Source: Gp6-AA40 sp035711805 (GTDB taxonomy: Bacteria > Acidobacteriota > Vicinamibacteria > Vicinamibacterales > UBA2999). From it: 64,000 bases of DNA. A program made the translations under genes and the position numbers. The DNA lies in assembly GCA_035711805.1 (NCBI GenBank), contig DASTBV010000052.1, positions 1 to 64,000 on the forward strand, written 5' to 3'. Of the stretch, positions 50,116-57,888 are shown piece by piece (the stretch's first letter is position 1; each line of letters begins with the position of its first letter). The notes under the pieces were generated by a model that did not search any database, was not told the DNA's origin, and saw only the letters and a program-made list of their open reading frames with translations.

Positions 50116-50835
50116 TCAGGAGGCTGGCGCGCTGGCGACGTGAATCGCCATCAGCCCGCCGAGCACCTTCACCACGCGCACATCGATGAACCCGCCCGCC
50201 TCCATCATGTTCGCCACACCCTCGGCGCCAGGATACGTCCGAATCGATTCGGGAATGTAGCGGTACGTATTCGGATCGCGATGCAGGACGCAACCGAGTG
50301 CTGATCCGACGACGGTGAGGTAGAGCAGATACGCGCTGCGAACAATCGCACTCGATGGGCGATTGAAATCCAGCGACAGGACGCGGCCATTCGGCGCGAG
50401 CACCCGCCGGATTTCACGCAGTGCCTGTTGCAGGTCGGGGACGTTCCGCAGGCCGTAGCCCACCGTGACGGTTGTAAACGTGCGATCGGGAAACGGCAAC
50501 GCCAGCATGTCGCCGGTAACGAATTTCGCAGGGCACCCCTTTAGGGGTGCCCTCGAATTTGCCAGCTGCAGCATACGGTGCGTGACATCGAGGCCAACGG
50601 CCCGCTGCACGTGTGGAACCGCCGCGAAAATGATGTCGCCCGTCCCGCACGCCAGGTCGAGCAGGCGATCGGACGGTTGCAGACGCGCCAGCTGGATCAG
50701 CCGCTTCTTCCAGCGTCGATCCTGGCCGTAGGAAAGAAACCCGGTGATGAAGTCGTAGCGGTCGGCGATGGTGGCAAACAGCTGACGGACGTAGCGCCGT
50801 TTGCCCTCAGGAGTCGCGATCGTGCGCCGTAACAA
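50116..50835 (-). CDS. menG: Demethylmenaquinone methyltransferase (UbiE/MenG)
   Basis: A 239-residue class I methyltransferase: LFATIADRYDFITGFLSYGQ, DRRWKKRLIQLARLQPSDR, LLDLACGTGDIIFAAVPHVQ, KFVTGDMLALPFPDRTFTTV and GYGLRNVPDLQQALREIRRV. These are the UbiE/MenG signatures. It makes the last methylation of menaquinone, fitting the mqn genes elsewhere in the window. Residues RAPLKGCP are encoded by a palindrome (50530-50553). The start is TTG at 50835, overlapping the cupredoxin gene. Confidence 0.93.
   Translation of the reverse strand: MLRRTIATPEGKRRYVRQLFATIADRYDFITGFLSYGQDRRWKKRLIQLARLQPSDRLLDLACGTGDIIFAAVPHVQRAVGLDVTHRMLQLANSRAPLKGCPAKFVTGDMLALPFPDRTFTTVTVGYGLRNVPDLQQALREIRRVLAPNGRVLSLDFNRPSSAIVRSAYLLYLTVVGSALGCVLHRDPNTYRYIPESIRTYPGAEGVANMMEAGGFIDVRVVKVLGGLMAIHVASAPAS
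50530..50553. repeat. Palindromic repeat family D inside menG
   Basis: AGGGCACCCCT (50530-50540) and AGGGGTGCCCT (50543-50553) are perfect 11-bp arms around TT. Read in frame on the minus strand they encode part of RAPLKGCPA between two conserved MenG blocks. Confidence 0.8.
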
Positions 50836-51217
50836 TGATCTTCCCGCGCATCATCAGCATGTGCGGCCGGCACCAGTAATCGTAGCTGCCTGGTGTATCC
50901 GGAACAGCGAACAACACGTCCGCCGATTCGTTCCAGCCGATCGGATCAAGGGCCGCTCCCATAGCCGGGGCCGCGAAATCGTGCCGGATGCCGCGCTCCT
51001 CGTTGCGGAGGACGATGCGCACGCGTTCGCCGGCGTTGAGCCGAATCGTCGGGTTGGGCAGGCCGCCCTCCTCGAGATAAAACGCCATGCCACGGACGAC
51101 GAGCGTGATCTCGCGCGGTGCCGGGCGCGTGAGCGCCACGGCAAACGCCCCGAGCAGCAGCACGGCGACTGCGGTCCCGATCAGCTTCACCGATACGTGT
51201 CTGCCCCAGAAACTCAT
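50807..51217 (-). CDS. Membrane-anchored cupredoxin
   Basis: A 136-residue protein with an N-terminal membrane anchor (VKLIGTAVAVLLLGAFAVAL). The cupredoxin part has HDF (first His) and YDYWCRPHMLMMRGKIIV, the Cys-x-x-His-x3-Met pattern of type 1 copper. The ATG overlaps the ZIP stop. Electron carrier role is inferred; it sits beside a multicopper oxidase. Confidence 0.87.
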   Translation of the reverse strand: MSFWGRHVSVKLIGTAVAVLLLGAFAVALTRPAPREITLVVRGMAFYLEEGGLPNPTIRLNAGERVRIVLRNEERGIRHDFAAPAMGAALDPIGWNESADVLFAVPDTPGSYDYWCRPHMLMMRGKIIVTAHDRDS

Positions 51218-52410
51218 CCGACCAGCATTCCTGTCACGTACATCACCGCAAATCCGGCAAGCAGCCCGCCCAGCACCGGCGTCGACGTAAAGGCGCGGGC
51301 GCGTTCGTCGCCACGGGAAATCTGCTGGGCGATCTGCAGCGTCACCTGAGCGATCGCCCCAACGCCAAGCGCCAGGAACAGCACCGACCACACAGGGGAA
51401 TAGACGAGCCCGCCCAGCCACGCGCCGGCAATGGTCGGCACTCCACCAATCAGCCCCAGTTTCATCAGGTCCACCAGTCCGGTCTTCTGCCGCTCCTTTG
51501 CCAGCGGCGCGACAATCGCCAGCCCCTCAGTCGTGTTGTGAAGGGCGAATCCCACGATCAGCAAGGCTCCAAGCGTCGCCTCACCTAATGCGAAGGCCGA
51601 TCCAATCGCCAGCCCTTCGCCAAAGTTATGCAGCCCGATCCCGATGGCGATCAGCAGCGCGAGCACCCAAGCCTTCGAGGCCCGGCCGCTTGCCCCGGGC
51701 GCCGTCGGGGGGCGGCGCGCTTTGAGCACGCCGCCAACCCATTCCAGAACCAGGTAGGCGGCGCCGGCAGCAAGCACGAACAGCACGCCACCCTGGAAGG
51801 AGCCCGGCAGTCCTCCGGCGGCCTCCAATCCTTCTTCGGCACCATCAACCAGCAGGAACAGCAGCAGGCCGACCGTCAGCGCCAGCAGGAAGTCCATGCC
51901 GCGCGACGACAGCCGCGACAGAACCGGGAACCAGAGCAACCCGATCGCCACAGGCAGGACGCCGACATACAGGCCGATCAGTGTGAAGACACCGAGGAAC
52001 CGTCCGTTCGCCGTCGGTGTCGCCACGGCAACGGGGATCTCGTGCTCGAACGGCGTGCCGGTGGACGTGAGCACGCGGACGACGTGGGCATCGCCCTCGA
52101 CCCACGGATACGGAATGGTCAGGGTCGTGCGGCCCAGATGCCGCAGCGACTGTCCGCGATCGGTCCGGAACGTCCAGAACGCGTCGTCCACCTGCACCTG
52201 GGCGATGGTGATGTCGTCGGGGCCATCGTTGAGAACCGTCGCGACGATGGCGCCCGGCTCGAGGGTGACGCGCTGGAACGTCAAGCGCTCGACGGGCGGC
52301 GCGTTCGCTGCCCGCACAGCATCTGCGGGTCGCGACCGGACGATGACCACGAGCAGCGCAGCAAGAATCGCCAGCGGAACGAGGGCCATCGCCCAGCTCT
52401 TAGCTGTCAC
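51214..52410 (-). CDS. ZIP-family metal transporter with N-terminal periplasmic domain
   Basis: A 398-residue protein. The first about 130 residues, after one membrane segment (MALVPLAILAALLVVIV), form a beta-rich domain (LEPGAIVATVLNDGPDDITI). The rest is a ZIP core with LLIAIGIGLHNFGEGLAIGS and FALHNTTEGLAIVAPLAKER (the H..EG metal sites). Zinc, manganese or iron is likely. It overlaps the multicopper oxidase gene by 11 nt. Confidence 0.92.
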   Translation of the reverse strand: MTAKSWAMALVPLAILAALLVVIVRSRPADAVRAANAPPVERLTFQRVTLEPGAIVATVLNDGPDDITIAQVQVDDAFWTFRTDRGQSLRHLGRTTLTIPYPWVEGDAHVVRVLTSTGTPFEHEIPVAVATPTANGRFLGVFTLIGLYVGVLPVAIGLLWFPVLSRLSSRGMDFLLALTVGLLLFLLVDGAEEGLEAAGGLPGSFQGGVLFVLAAGAAYLVLEWVGGVLKARRPPTAPGASGRASKAWVLALLIAIGIGLHNFGEGLAIGSAFALGEATLGALLIVGFALHNTTEGLAIVAPLAKERQKTGLVDLMKLGLIGGVPTIAGAWLGGLVYSPVWSVLFLALGVGAIAQVTLQIAQQISRGDERARAFTSTPVLGGLLAGFAVMYVTGMLVG

Positions 52411-53425
52411 GTTTCACCGCCCTGAACAGTCCCATCCAGCCAAGCTCGGCGAACTCGCTCTGATGCGCATGGAACATGAAGTCGCCGGGATACCGGAAGG
52501 TGGTTTCGACGATCGCCCGCTCGCCCTGACAGAGCATGAGCGTGTCGGTGCGCTCGTTCGGCGCGAGCGACGTACCCGTGCGGAACACGTCGAAGAACAT
52601 GCCGTGCAGGTGCAGGCTGTTGATCAGATCGAACTCCGTGACGTTGATCAGGTAGATGCGCACGAGACGGCCGACGGTGACCTCGATCGGCTCCTGCATG
52701 TAGGCGTTCGCGATCGTGTTCACCGCGTAGACTTCGTTCTCCGCGTCGAAGTTCGTGTCGAACGCGTTCATCACCATGACGAACTCGTCCGCCGGCGGCC
52801 GGCCGGCGCGCGGATCGATGATGAAGGCGCCGTACAGTCCCTTGTGGATGTGACGCTTCAGCGGAACCGTGTGGCAGTGATAGAGGTGCAGCCCGAACGG
52901 GTCGGCGTCGAACTCGTAGACGAACGTCTGTCCCGGGTGCACCTCCTGGCCGTGCAGCGCGCCGTCCATTTCCGGTGGATGCCACCCGTGGAAGTGCATC
53001 GTGTGCGGATGCGTCCCGGCATTCCTGAAGGTGACCTTGACGCGATCGCCTTCGGTGGCGCGAATGGTCGGGCCGGGAACCTGTCCGTTGTAGGTCCACG
53101 CGGGGAAAAACATCCCGGGGGCGATCTCGATCTCGCGATCGACGGCGTAGATCTCGTACTCGCGGAGCAAGGTTCCGTCGGGCCGCTTCGTCTCGCGATA
53201 GAACTTCGACCGCTCTGCCGGCGGAACATCGGCGAAGTTCCACGCGCGCAGATACTTCGACGGCGACAGCTGATCGCTGACGACACGGCCGATCACACCC
53301 ATTGAGTGGTTGTCGTGCGCGGACGGCAGCGGTTGGGGCGCCTGCCCGCCGAGTCGTGAGACAGCCGCGCCGACCAGGGACGTCACGCCAATTGACTGAA
53401 GCCAGGTCCGCCTGCTGAATTTCAT
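52400..53425 (-). CDS. Two-domain multicopper oxidase, Tat-exported
   Basis: A 341-residue protein with a Tat-type signal (SRRTWLQSIGV). Copper ligands are HPHTMHFHGWHPP, HLYHCHTVPLKRHIHKGLYG, NSLHLHGMFFDV and DFMFHAHQSEFAELGWMGLF, covering type 1 and trinuclear/type 2 sites. The two-cupredoxin length is near that of copper nitrite reductases and 2-domain oxidases; nothing shows which. It heads the MCO-ZIP-cupredoxin-menG unit. Confidence 0.92.
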   Translation of the reverse strand: MKFSRRTWLQSIGVTSLVGAAVSRLGGQAPQPLPSAHDNHSMGVIGRVVSDQLSPSKYLRAWNFADVPPAERSKFYRETKRPDGTLLREYEIYAVDREIEIAPGMFFPAWTYNGQVPGPTIRATEGDRVKVTFRNAGTHPHTMHFHGWHPPEMDGALHGQEVHPGQTFVYEFDADPFGLHLYHCHTVPLKRHIHKGLYGAFIIDPRAGRPPADEFVMVMNAFDTNFDAENEVYAVNTIANAYMQEPIEVTVGRLVRIYLINVTEFDLINSLHLHGMFFDVFRTGTSLAPNERTDTLMLCQGERAIVETTFRYPGDFMFHAHQSEFAELGWMGLFRAVKRDS

Positions 53426-53440
53426 AATTTTGACTCTTCA

Positions 53441-53470
53441 AAAATACGACTGAGAGTGGTAAAAAGTCAA
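53441..53470 (-). promoter_or_regulatory. Probable promoter of the multicopper-oxidase operon
   Basis: On the minus strand TTGACT (53465-53470) and TATTTT (53441-53446) are 18 nt apart, and the MCO ATG (53425) lies 15 nt after the -10, so the leader would be very short. CTAGGGTTTCACGAACTTAG (53472-53491) just upstream is an imperfect dyad that could bind the adjacent DtxR-type regulator. Confidence 0.5.
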
Positions 53471-53507
53471 TCTAGGGTTTCACGAACTTAGTTGCACTAG
53501 GGATCAA

Positions 53508-54983
53508 ATGCTGCCATCAAGCACCGTAGAGAACTATCTGAAGGCGATTTACGCCGGGACCGCCGGCCTTCAGGCACCTCATCGCCTGCTGCCGATGGGG
53601 CAATTAGCCTCGGCCCTCGGCGTCACACCCGGCACCGCCACGACGATGGTCAAGACGCTGTCGGAGTCCGGGCTCGTCGAGTACGAGCCGTACGCCGGGG
53701 TGGCGCTCACTTCAGCAGGCGAAAAACTCGCGGCGCTGGTGCTCCGCCGCCACCGGCTCATCGAGCTCTTCCTCGTGCGGTTCATGGGATACGCGTGGGA
53801 CGAGGTGCACGACGAGGCCGAACAGCTCGAACACGTGGTCAGCGATCGCCTGATCGAACGCATCGACGAGATGCTCGGCAGGCCGGAAGCCGATCCGCAC
53901 GGCGACCCGATTCCAAATTCGGAAGGGCTGGTGAAGCCGCAGCATGCGCAAAGCCTGCTGACGTGTCCGTTGGGCACGCCGGTGACGGTCAGCCGCGTAA
54001 TCGATCAGGACAAAGTGTTCCTGCGCTTCATCGAGCAGAACGATCTGAAGCCTGGTGAGGCGATCGAGGTGGAGGAACGTGACGAGGCGTCCGACAGCGT
54101 CCGCGTGCGCGGCAAGAACGATCGGCGCATCGTGATTGGAACCCGCGCGGCGTCCAAGCTGCTCGTACACGTGGCGCGAGCGATGCTGCTCTGCGTCGCG
54201 CTCGCCGGATCGGCGTACGCGCAGGAAAAGCCGGAGACCGCCGTGGGCAGCGCCCGCCCGTGGGAGATCACCGACAACTCATTCCTCGTCGAAGAGGCAT
54301 TCAACCAGGAGCCGGGAATCTTCCAGAACATCTTCGGCATCTACCGCCCGGGAGACGGATCGTGGGTGTCGGCTGTGACGCAGGAGTGGCCCGTCCGCAG
54401 CCAGGCTCACCAGTTGTCTTATACGGTCGCCTTCGGAGGCGCCGGCTCCGGCTCGGGAATCGGCGATGTGCTGCTGCACTATCGTTTGCAGCTCTGGAGT
54501 GAGTCGCCAGGGCGGCCCGCGTTCTCGCCTCGTGTGTCCCTGGTCTTTCCGACAGGAGACGCGGCGAAAGGATTGGGCGGCGGCAGCCCGGGCTGGGAAG
54601 TCAATCTGCCGTTCAGCAAGCAGGTTCGCGACCTCTATTTCCACTGGAATGCGGGATTCACTCACCTGCCGTCCGCGGAAGGCGACGCCGCCGAACACAG
54701 TCTGCTGACGCCGCGAATCGCCGCAAGCGGCATCTGGCGCGTCCGCCCGATGCTGAACCTGATGCTCGAAAGCGTGTTCGAGTGGGCCGAGGAAATCGAC
54801 GGCATTGCGACCGGGCGAACGTACGGAACGACCGTCATCCCCGGGGTGCGAACGGGCTGGGATATCGGCGACGCGCAAACGATCGTCGGCATAGGCGTCC
54901 CCATTTCATTCGCAGCGGGAGCGACCGATGCCGGCGTCTTCGGCTACCTCTCCTACGAACTTCCATTCATGCGGACGCGTTAG
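53508..54983 (+). CDS. DtxR/MntR-type regulator fused to a predicted outer-membrane protein
   Basis: A 491-residue open frame. Residues 1-225 are a DtxR-family regulator: TVENYLKAIYAGTAG, ASALGVTPGTATTMVKTLSE, SGLVEYEPYAGVALTSAGEK, RHRLIELFLVRFMGYAWDEV, DEAEQLEHVVSDRLIERID and a C-terminal SH3/FeoA part (TVSRVIDQDKVFLRFIEQND). From residue about 225 there is a signal-like segment (AMLLCVALAGSAYAQEK) and then a beta-barrel-like protein (LSYTVAFGGAGSGSGIGDVL, PRVSLVFPTGDAAKGLGGGS). A single protein combining these is implausible. An internal ATG at 54182 could start a separate exported protein. Confidence 0.85.
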   Translation: MLPSSTVENYLKAIYAGTAGLQAPHRLLPMGQLASALGVTPGTATTMVKTLSESGLVEYEPYAGVALTSAGEKLAALVLRRHRLIELFLVRFMGYAWDEVHDEAEQLEHVVSDRLIERIDEMLGRPEADPHGDPIPNSEGLVKPQHAQSLLTCPLGTPVTVSRVIDQDKVFLRFIEQNDLKPGEAIEVEERDEASDSVRVRGKNDRRIVIGTRAASKLLVHVARAMLLCVALAGSAYAQEKPETAVGSARPWEITDNSFLVEEAFNQEPGIFQNIFGIYRPGDGSWVSAVTQEWPVRSQAHQLSYTVAFGGAGSGSGIGDVLLHYRLQLWSESPGRPAFSPRVSLVFPTGDAAKGLGGGSPGWEVNLPFSKQVRDLYFHWNAGFTHLPSAEGDAAEHSLLTPRIAASGIWRVRPMLNLMLESVFEWAEEIDGIATGRTYGTTVIPGVRTGWDIGDAQTIVGIGVPISFAAGATDAGVFGYLSYELPFMRTR

Positions 54984-55000
54984 AGCCTTCTTCAGACTGC

Positions 55001-55071
55001 ATAGCCACGGAGACACGAAGTCACGGAGAAATCTGATCTAACACTCCGTGTTTCCGTGCCTTCGTGGCTAC
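55001..55071. repeat. Inverted repeat, family L (AGCCACGGAGACACG)
   Basis: ATAGCCACGGAGACACGAAG with TCACGGAG on the left is mirrored by CTCCGTGTTTCCGTGCCTTC with GTGGCTA on the right. It lies between two convergent stop codons (fusion gene and gph) and could end both transcripts. Confidence 0.8.
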
Positions 55072-55787
55072 GGGGATGTAGAAGCAAACGCCGCCAGCAC
55101 CTCGCGCAGCGCGCCGGCGTCGGCAGCCACGCGGTCTTCGGGGCGCAGCCGCTCGTCCGGAAAAGCCTCGTAGCCGAACCCAAACGACACGATGCAGCAG
55201 CGGACACCTGCACGGACTGCGGTTTCATGGTCGATCGTCGAATCGCCGACGAGCATGGACGTCGCGGGCGCCGCTCCCGCCTGGTGAATCAACGCGTTCA
55301 GCGACGACGGATCCGGTTTTCTCGGCATCGGCCCATCACCGCCGACGACGAAGTCAAAGAGGTCGCGAATCCCAAGCGCCTCGAGAATCCGTTCGCTCGG
55401 CCCCAGCGGCTTGTTCGTCAGCACGGCAACGCGGCCCAGCGTCCGCGCAAACCGGACCGCCTCCTCCATGCCCGCGTAGACGCGGGTATGCCGCAGCAGA
55501 TGGGTGTCGTAGATCTCGAGAAAACGCGTCACCGCCGCACGTGCGTCCGTCGACGGCGCTCGGGACAGGTTGGTCACACCAGCCGCGGTCAGTGCCCGGC
55601 GGACGAGCAGAGCCGCACCCTCGCCCACCATCCGCGCGATCGCTTCTTCCGGCAGCGGCGAGCCGCCAAGCTCGATGATCAGTTCATTCGCGGAGTCGGC
55701 GAGATCGCGCCGAGAGTCGACAAGCGTGCCGTCCAGGTCGAACGCGATCAGGCGGCGTAGGTCGCCCACGAGGTCGGCGTTTCCCAC
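55068..55787 (-). CDS. gph: Phosphoglycolate phosphatase (HAD superfamily)
   Basis: A 239-residue HAD phosphatase: LIAFDLDGTLVDSRRDLADS, VAVLTNKPLGPSERILEALG, FDFVVGGDGPMPRKPDPSSL and SMLVGDSTIDHETAVRAGVR. The C1-type cap gives Gph-like specificity, removing 2-phosphoglycolate from repair and metabolism. The 5' end overlaps the queD stop, so these are probably co-transcribed. Confidence 0.9.
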   Translation of the reverse strand: MGNADLVGDLRRLIAFDLDGTLVDSRRDLADSANELIIELGGSPLPEEAIARMVGEGAALLVRRALTAAGVTNLSRAPSTDARAAVTRFLEIYDTHLLRHTRVYAGMEEAVRFARTLGRVAVLTNKPLGPSERILEALGIRDLFDFVVGGDGPMPRKPDPSSLNALIHQAGAAPATSMLVGDSTIDHETAVRAGVRCCIVSFGFGYEAFPDERLRPEDRVAADAGALREVLAAFASTSP

Positions 55788-56149
55788 ACGGTGACGCGCG
55801 ACACCGGCAGTCCTCGTTCGCGCGACATGTCGAAAATGAGCTGGGCGATGCGCTCCACGGTCGGATTGCTCTCGAGCAGGTACATCGGCTCGCCAAGCTG
55901 CCGCAGCGCCTCGGCGAGCGGGTCGTCCCTGCGCAGGATCATCTTGTGATCGAGCTCACTGTCGATCCACCCCTTGACGATCCGCTTGATGTCGGTGAAG
56001 TCCGCGACCATGTTCCGTCCGTCGAGCCGCTCGGCCCTGACGTCTATTTCGACGATGGCGTTGTGGCCGTGCGGATGACGGCACACGCCGTCGTAATCCA
56101 TCAATCGATGGCCGTAGCAGAACTCGATCCTCTTGGTGACGGAGTACAT
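55748..56149 (-). CDS. queD: 6-carboxy-5,6,7,8-tetrahydropterin synthase QueD
   Basis: A 133-residue T-fold enzyme: IEFCYGHRLMDYDGVCRHPH then GHNAIVEIDVRAERLDGRN, with the Zn His triad in GHRL and HPHGHN, and the Cys of VCRHPH. ESNPTVERIAQLIF and VTVWETPTSWATY complete it. It makes 6-carboxytetrahydropterin for queuosine. It is divergent from queC. Confidence 0.95.
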   Translation of the reverse strand: MYSVTKRIEFCYGHRLMDYDGVCRHPHGHNAIVEIDVRAERLDGRNMVADFTDIKRIVKGWIDSELDHKMILRRDDPLAEALRQLGEPMYLLESNPTVERIAQLIFDMSRERGLPVSRVTVWETPTSWATYAA

Positions 56150-56177
56150 AGAACTGTAATGTTAGTGCCGCGAGGCT

Positions 56178-56879
56178 GTGCCGTTGACTCAAACTGCGCC
56201 GATCGGGCCGGTCAGGCCGGCGAGTGCCGTGCTGTTCTCCGCCGGACTCGACAGCGCCGTGCTTGCCGCCGCCGAGGCGCGGAACGGTGGCGTTCATGCC
56301 GTGTACGTGAGTTGCGGGCTGGCCTGGGAAGCCGAGGAACTCGAAGCGACCAGCCGTCTGCTCGCCGCGCCGGCCTTCGCCGGCGTTGAATCGCTTACCC
56401 GCCTCACCTTTACCGCGCGGGACTTGTACCCCGCCACGCACTGGGCGCTGACCGGACAGCCGCCGGCGTTCGACACCCCGGACGAGGACGTGTACCTGAC
56501 GGGCCGGAACATCATGCTGCTCAGCAAGGCGGCCATCTACTGCGCGCAGCACGACCTGCACCGCGTCGTCCTGGCCACCCTCGCACACAATCCGTTCCCC
56601 GACGCGACCGCGGAATTCTTCGCCGCGATGGGCCGCGCGCTCTCGCTCGGCCTCAATCACACGATCGAGATCGGCACGCCGTTCGCCACGATGGAAAAAC
56701 GTGATGTCGTCCGGCTGGGTCTCGAGTTGGGGGTTCCGCTGGAGCTGACGCTCTCGTGTATGAACCCACAGGCGGGACGGCATTGCGGTCTGTGCAGCAA
56801 GTGCCGCGAACGCCGCGATGCCTTTCTGGAAGCTGGCATCGACGATCGGACCGAGTACGCGACCGCGCCAGTACGATGA
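56178..56879 (+). CDS. queC: 7-cyano-7-deazaguanine synthase QueC
   Basis: A 233-residue PP-loop enzyme: VLFSAGLDSAVLAAAEAR, VYVSCGLAWEAEELEATSRL, LTGRNIMLLSKAAIYCAQHD and the Zn site LSCMNPQAGRHCGLCSKCRE. The usual SGGxDS nucleotide motif reads SAGLDS. It forms preQ0 with QueD upstream in the pathway; queE is not in view. Starts at GTG 56178. Confidence 0.92.
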   Translation: MPLTQTAPIGPVRPASAVLFSAGLDSAVLAAAEARNGGVHAVYVSCGLAWEAEELEATSRLLAAPAFAGVESLTRLTFTARDLYPATHWALTGQPPAFDTPDEDVYLTGRNIMLLSKAAIYCAQHDLHRVVLATLAHNPFPDATAEFFAAMGRALSLGLNHTIEIGTPFATMEKRDVVRLGLELGVPLELTLSCMNPQAGRHCGLCSKCRERRDAFLEAGIDDRTEYATAPVR

Positions 56880-56889
56880 GGGGGATTTT

Positions 56890-56943
56890 GTGGGGCGAGC
56901 CTTTCAGGCTCGCCTCGCGAACCCGAAGGGTTCGCGCCACGAT
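56890..56943. repeat. Double-hairpin repeat family C, intergenic copy
   Basis: Hairpin 1: GGCGAGCCT (56894-56902) with AGGCTCGCC (56906-56914). Hairpin 2: CGCGAACCC (56916-56924) with GGGTTCGCG (56928-56936), then CCACGATC. Same plan and flanks as the copy inside btuF, here between the convergent queC and DUF4097 genes. Confidence 0.85.
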
Positions 56944-56956
56944 CAGTAAGGGCCCT

Positions 56957-57856
56957 CTACCGCGCGACGATTCTGATCGAGCCGTCGCCCGTGCGAAGCG
57001 TCAGCACCTCTCCGCCGGCGCCAACCTGTCCGCGCATGACACGCCGGCGCTGGCCTTCCCCGACGGGACGTGTCAGAGCGATGTCGCCGCTCGCTGAGAT
57101 CGCCCCATCTCCCGTCCGCGCGTCAACGTCCGCGTTGAAATCGGGCGGCAGGCGGATCGTGACGCCGCCATCGCCCGAGCTGATCGTCCACTCACGCTGC
57201 ATCGTGCTTCCAGCCAGAGCATCGATCGCGATTGAACCGTCGCCGGTATGCGCCCGCAGTGCGCCGAACCGGCCGCTCATGTCCACGCCGCCATCGCCGG
57301 TACTGACGACCACCATTCCACCGAGCTCGCGCGCCGACACGGACCCGTCGCCAGTACTGACGGTGATGTCACCATCGATCCGCTGCAACCGCACCGAACC
57401 GTCGCCGGTCCTCAGCTCGAGCCGGCCGGACAGATCGCGGGCGTCGATGGAACCGTCTGCCGTTCGCGCTTCGAGATTCAGCGTGCGCGGAACCGTGACC
57501 ATCATGCGAACGCTCGGGGAACGGTGCATATGCAGCAGAAAGCCCCGGCGATCGGGGTGTTTCGCTTCGATCAGCACGTTACCGCCGGCCTCGGATGTCT
57601 CGACCTCGATCACTTTCGCGTCTACCGCCGTTTCAGCGCGCCGCTCGATGTCGAGCAGGATTTCGTCGCGATCCCACGACCGCAGCTCGATGGAGCCGTC
57701 GAAGGTCCGAATCGTCACGTTGGGACTGCCCGTCAGCGGGATGCGTCTCTGCTCGCGAACAGTGACACCCTGACCATCCATTCCGTGCACGTCGATGGTG
57801 CAGGCGGCGCTGGCAAGTGCGGCCGACCCAAGCAGGCAAAGGGCGAGGTTCTTCAT
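56957..57856 (-). CDS. DUF4097 beta-strand repeat exported protein
   Basis: A 299-residue protein with a signal/lipoprotein-like N-terminus (LALCLLGSAALASAACTIDV). The mature part is a beta-helix-like repeat: TADGSIDARDLSGRLELRTG, DGSVRLQRIDGDITVSTGDG, SVSARELGGMVVVSTGDGGV, and several TGDGSI units. This is the DUF4097 architecture (adhesin-like fold), role unknown. Confidence 0.88.
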   Translation of the reverse strand: MKNLALCLLGSAALASAACTIDVHGMDGQGVTVREQRRIPLTGSPNVTIRTFDGSIELRSWDRDEILLDIERRAETAVDAKVIEVETSEAGGNVLIEAKHPDRRGFLLHMHRSPSVRMMVTVPRTLNLEARTADGSIDARDLSGRLELRTGDGSVRLQRIDGDITVSTGDGSVSARELGGMVVVSTGDGGVDMSGRFGALRAHTGDGSIAIDALAGSTMQREWTISSGDGGVTIRLPPDFNADVDARTGDGAISASGDIALTRPVGEGQRRRVMRGQVGAGGEVLTLRTGDGSIRIVAR

Positions 57857-57888
57857 GGCAGCTTAGACGCGTCGGCGTGGTTCGATGT

